DNA of 51,478 bases from Bacteroidota bacterium (lineage in GTDB: Bacteria; Bacteroidota; Bacteroidia; Chitinophagales; Chitinophagaceae), in the NCBI GenBank assembly GCA_018267575.1, contig JAFDYF010000116.1:1-51478 (forward strand). Reading direction: 5' to 3'. Position 1 is the stretch's first letter. The number at the start of each line of letters is the position of its first letter. Positions 51,424 to 51,478 of the stretch are shown one piece after another. The translations under genes and the position numbers were made by a program. Below the pieces are notes generated by a model that worked only from the letters and a program-made list of their open reading frames with translations, searched no databases and had not been told where the DNA came from.

Positions 51424-51439
51424 ACGTGTTGTGCTATTA
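51424..51439 (-). repeat. second copy of the 16-nt motif
   Basis: TAATAGCACAACACGT read on the minus strand, identical to 39-54 and about 32 nt upstream of the gene that starts at 51392. No CDS is seen in 51393-51478. Confidence 0.25.
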
Positions 51440-51478
51440 GCTTATCAAAAAAATAGGCATTGATTAAGGCGTTTATTC

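Noticed and set aside
1..51478. CRISPR arrays, tRNA or rRNA genes, insertion sequences, prophage genes
   Set aside because: No regular spacer-repeat pattern, cloverleaf, transposase or phage protein was recognised on either strand; tRNAscan or Infernal would be needed to exclude a missed small RNA.

Overview
The window is ordinary chromosomal DNA from a member of the Bacteroidota, most likely of the Chitinophagaceae type. Reasons: many genes carry the phylum-specific -7 promoter element TANNTTTG and few have a clear Shine-Dalgarno; there is a type IX secretion (T9SS) cargo with a type B C-terminal sorting domain; there is an OmpA-family protein with the domain order of the T9SS component PorE; and the window holds typical Bacteroidota families (DUF3467, Lnb-type DUF4105, PorV/PorQ-like porin, UbiA-type prenyltransferase next to a SpoU methylase). 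The genus is an inference. I see no rRNA, tRNA, CRISPR array, prophage or insertion sequence.

Layout. 0.1-5.1 kb: an ABC-2 exporter pair, a secreted regulatory-fold protein overlapping an NMO/FabK-type flavoenzyme, a small membrane protein and radC. 5.1-8.4 kb (minus): DUF3467 and an outer-membrane pair, a helix-hairpin-helix beta-barrel and a PorV/PorQ-like barrel. 8.5-13.4 kb (plus): folD, queE, the PorE-like protein and dprA. 13.4-14.2 kb: a DUF6364/PIN toxin-antitoxin pair with repeats around its promoter. 14.3-21.9 kb (plus): guaB with its terminator, a likely operon of Lnb-type lipoprotein N-acyltransferase, alpha/beta hydrolase and T9SS cargo, then an SDR and a secreted hypothetical. 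21.9-24.5 kb (minus): operon spoU-ubiA-ruvX-def. 24.7-32 kb: mutS, a BamA/TamA-like barrel and two tandem secreted M20 amidohydrolases. 32-36.5 kb: a GT39-like membrane protein, rlmH, a rhomboid protease, tilS and a TPR protein. 36.5-41.6 kb: etfBA, a bifunctional nuclease, ispE and rocD. 41.8-51.4 kb: transglutaminase-like protein, Gfo/Idh/MocA oxidoreductase, polyprenyl sugar-phosphate transferase, M1 peptidase, FemAB/GNAT-like protein, ispD, Thr-type asparaginase and a secreted hypothetical.

Genes that fit together: envelope building and export (Lnb, PorE-like, T9SS cargo, BamA-like, sugar transferase), DNA maintenance and uptake-type functions (radC, dprA, mutS, ruvX, the HhH barrel), isoprenoid and quinone supply (ispD, ispE, ubiA), and translation fidelity (tilS, rlmH, spoU, def, queE).

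Most interesting signals: an in-frame insert in tilS built from heptanucleotide repeats plus a palindrome, related to an inverted heptad element between two convergent genes; a recurring promoter geometry that ends 3-6 nt before the ATG and implies leaderless mRNAs; the HhH beta-barrel/PorV-like pair; a perfect 12-bp inverted repeat ahead of the tandem amidohydrolases; and direct repeats bracketing the toxin-antitoxin promoter. Gene starts below were chosen by reading promoter boxes and conserved N-termini and are often shorter than the longest open frame.
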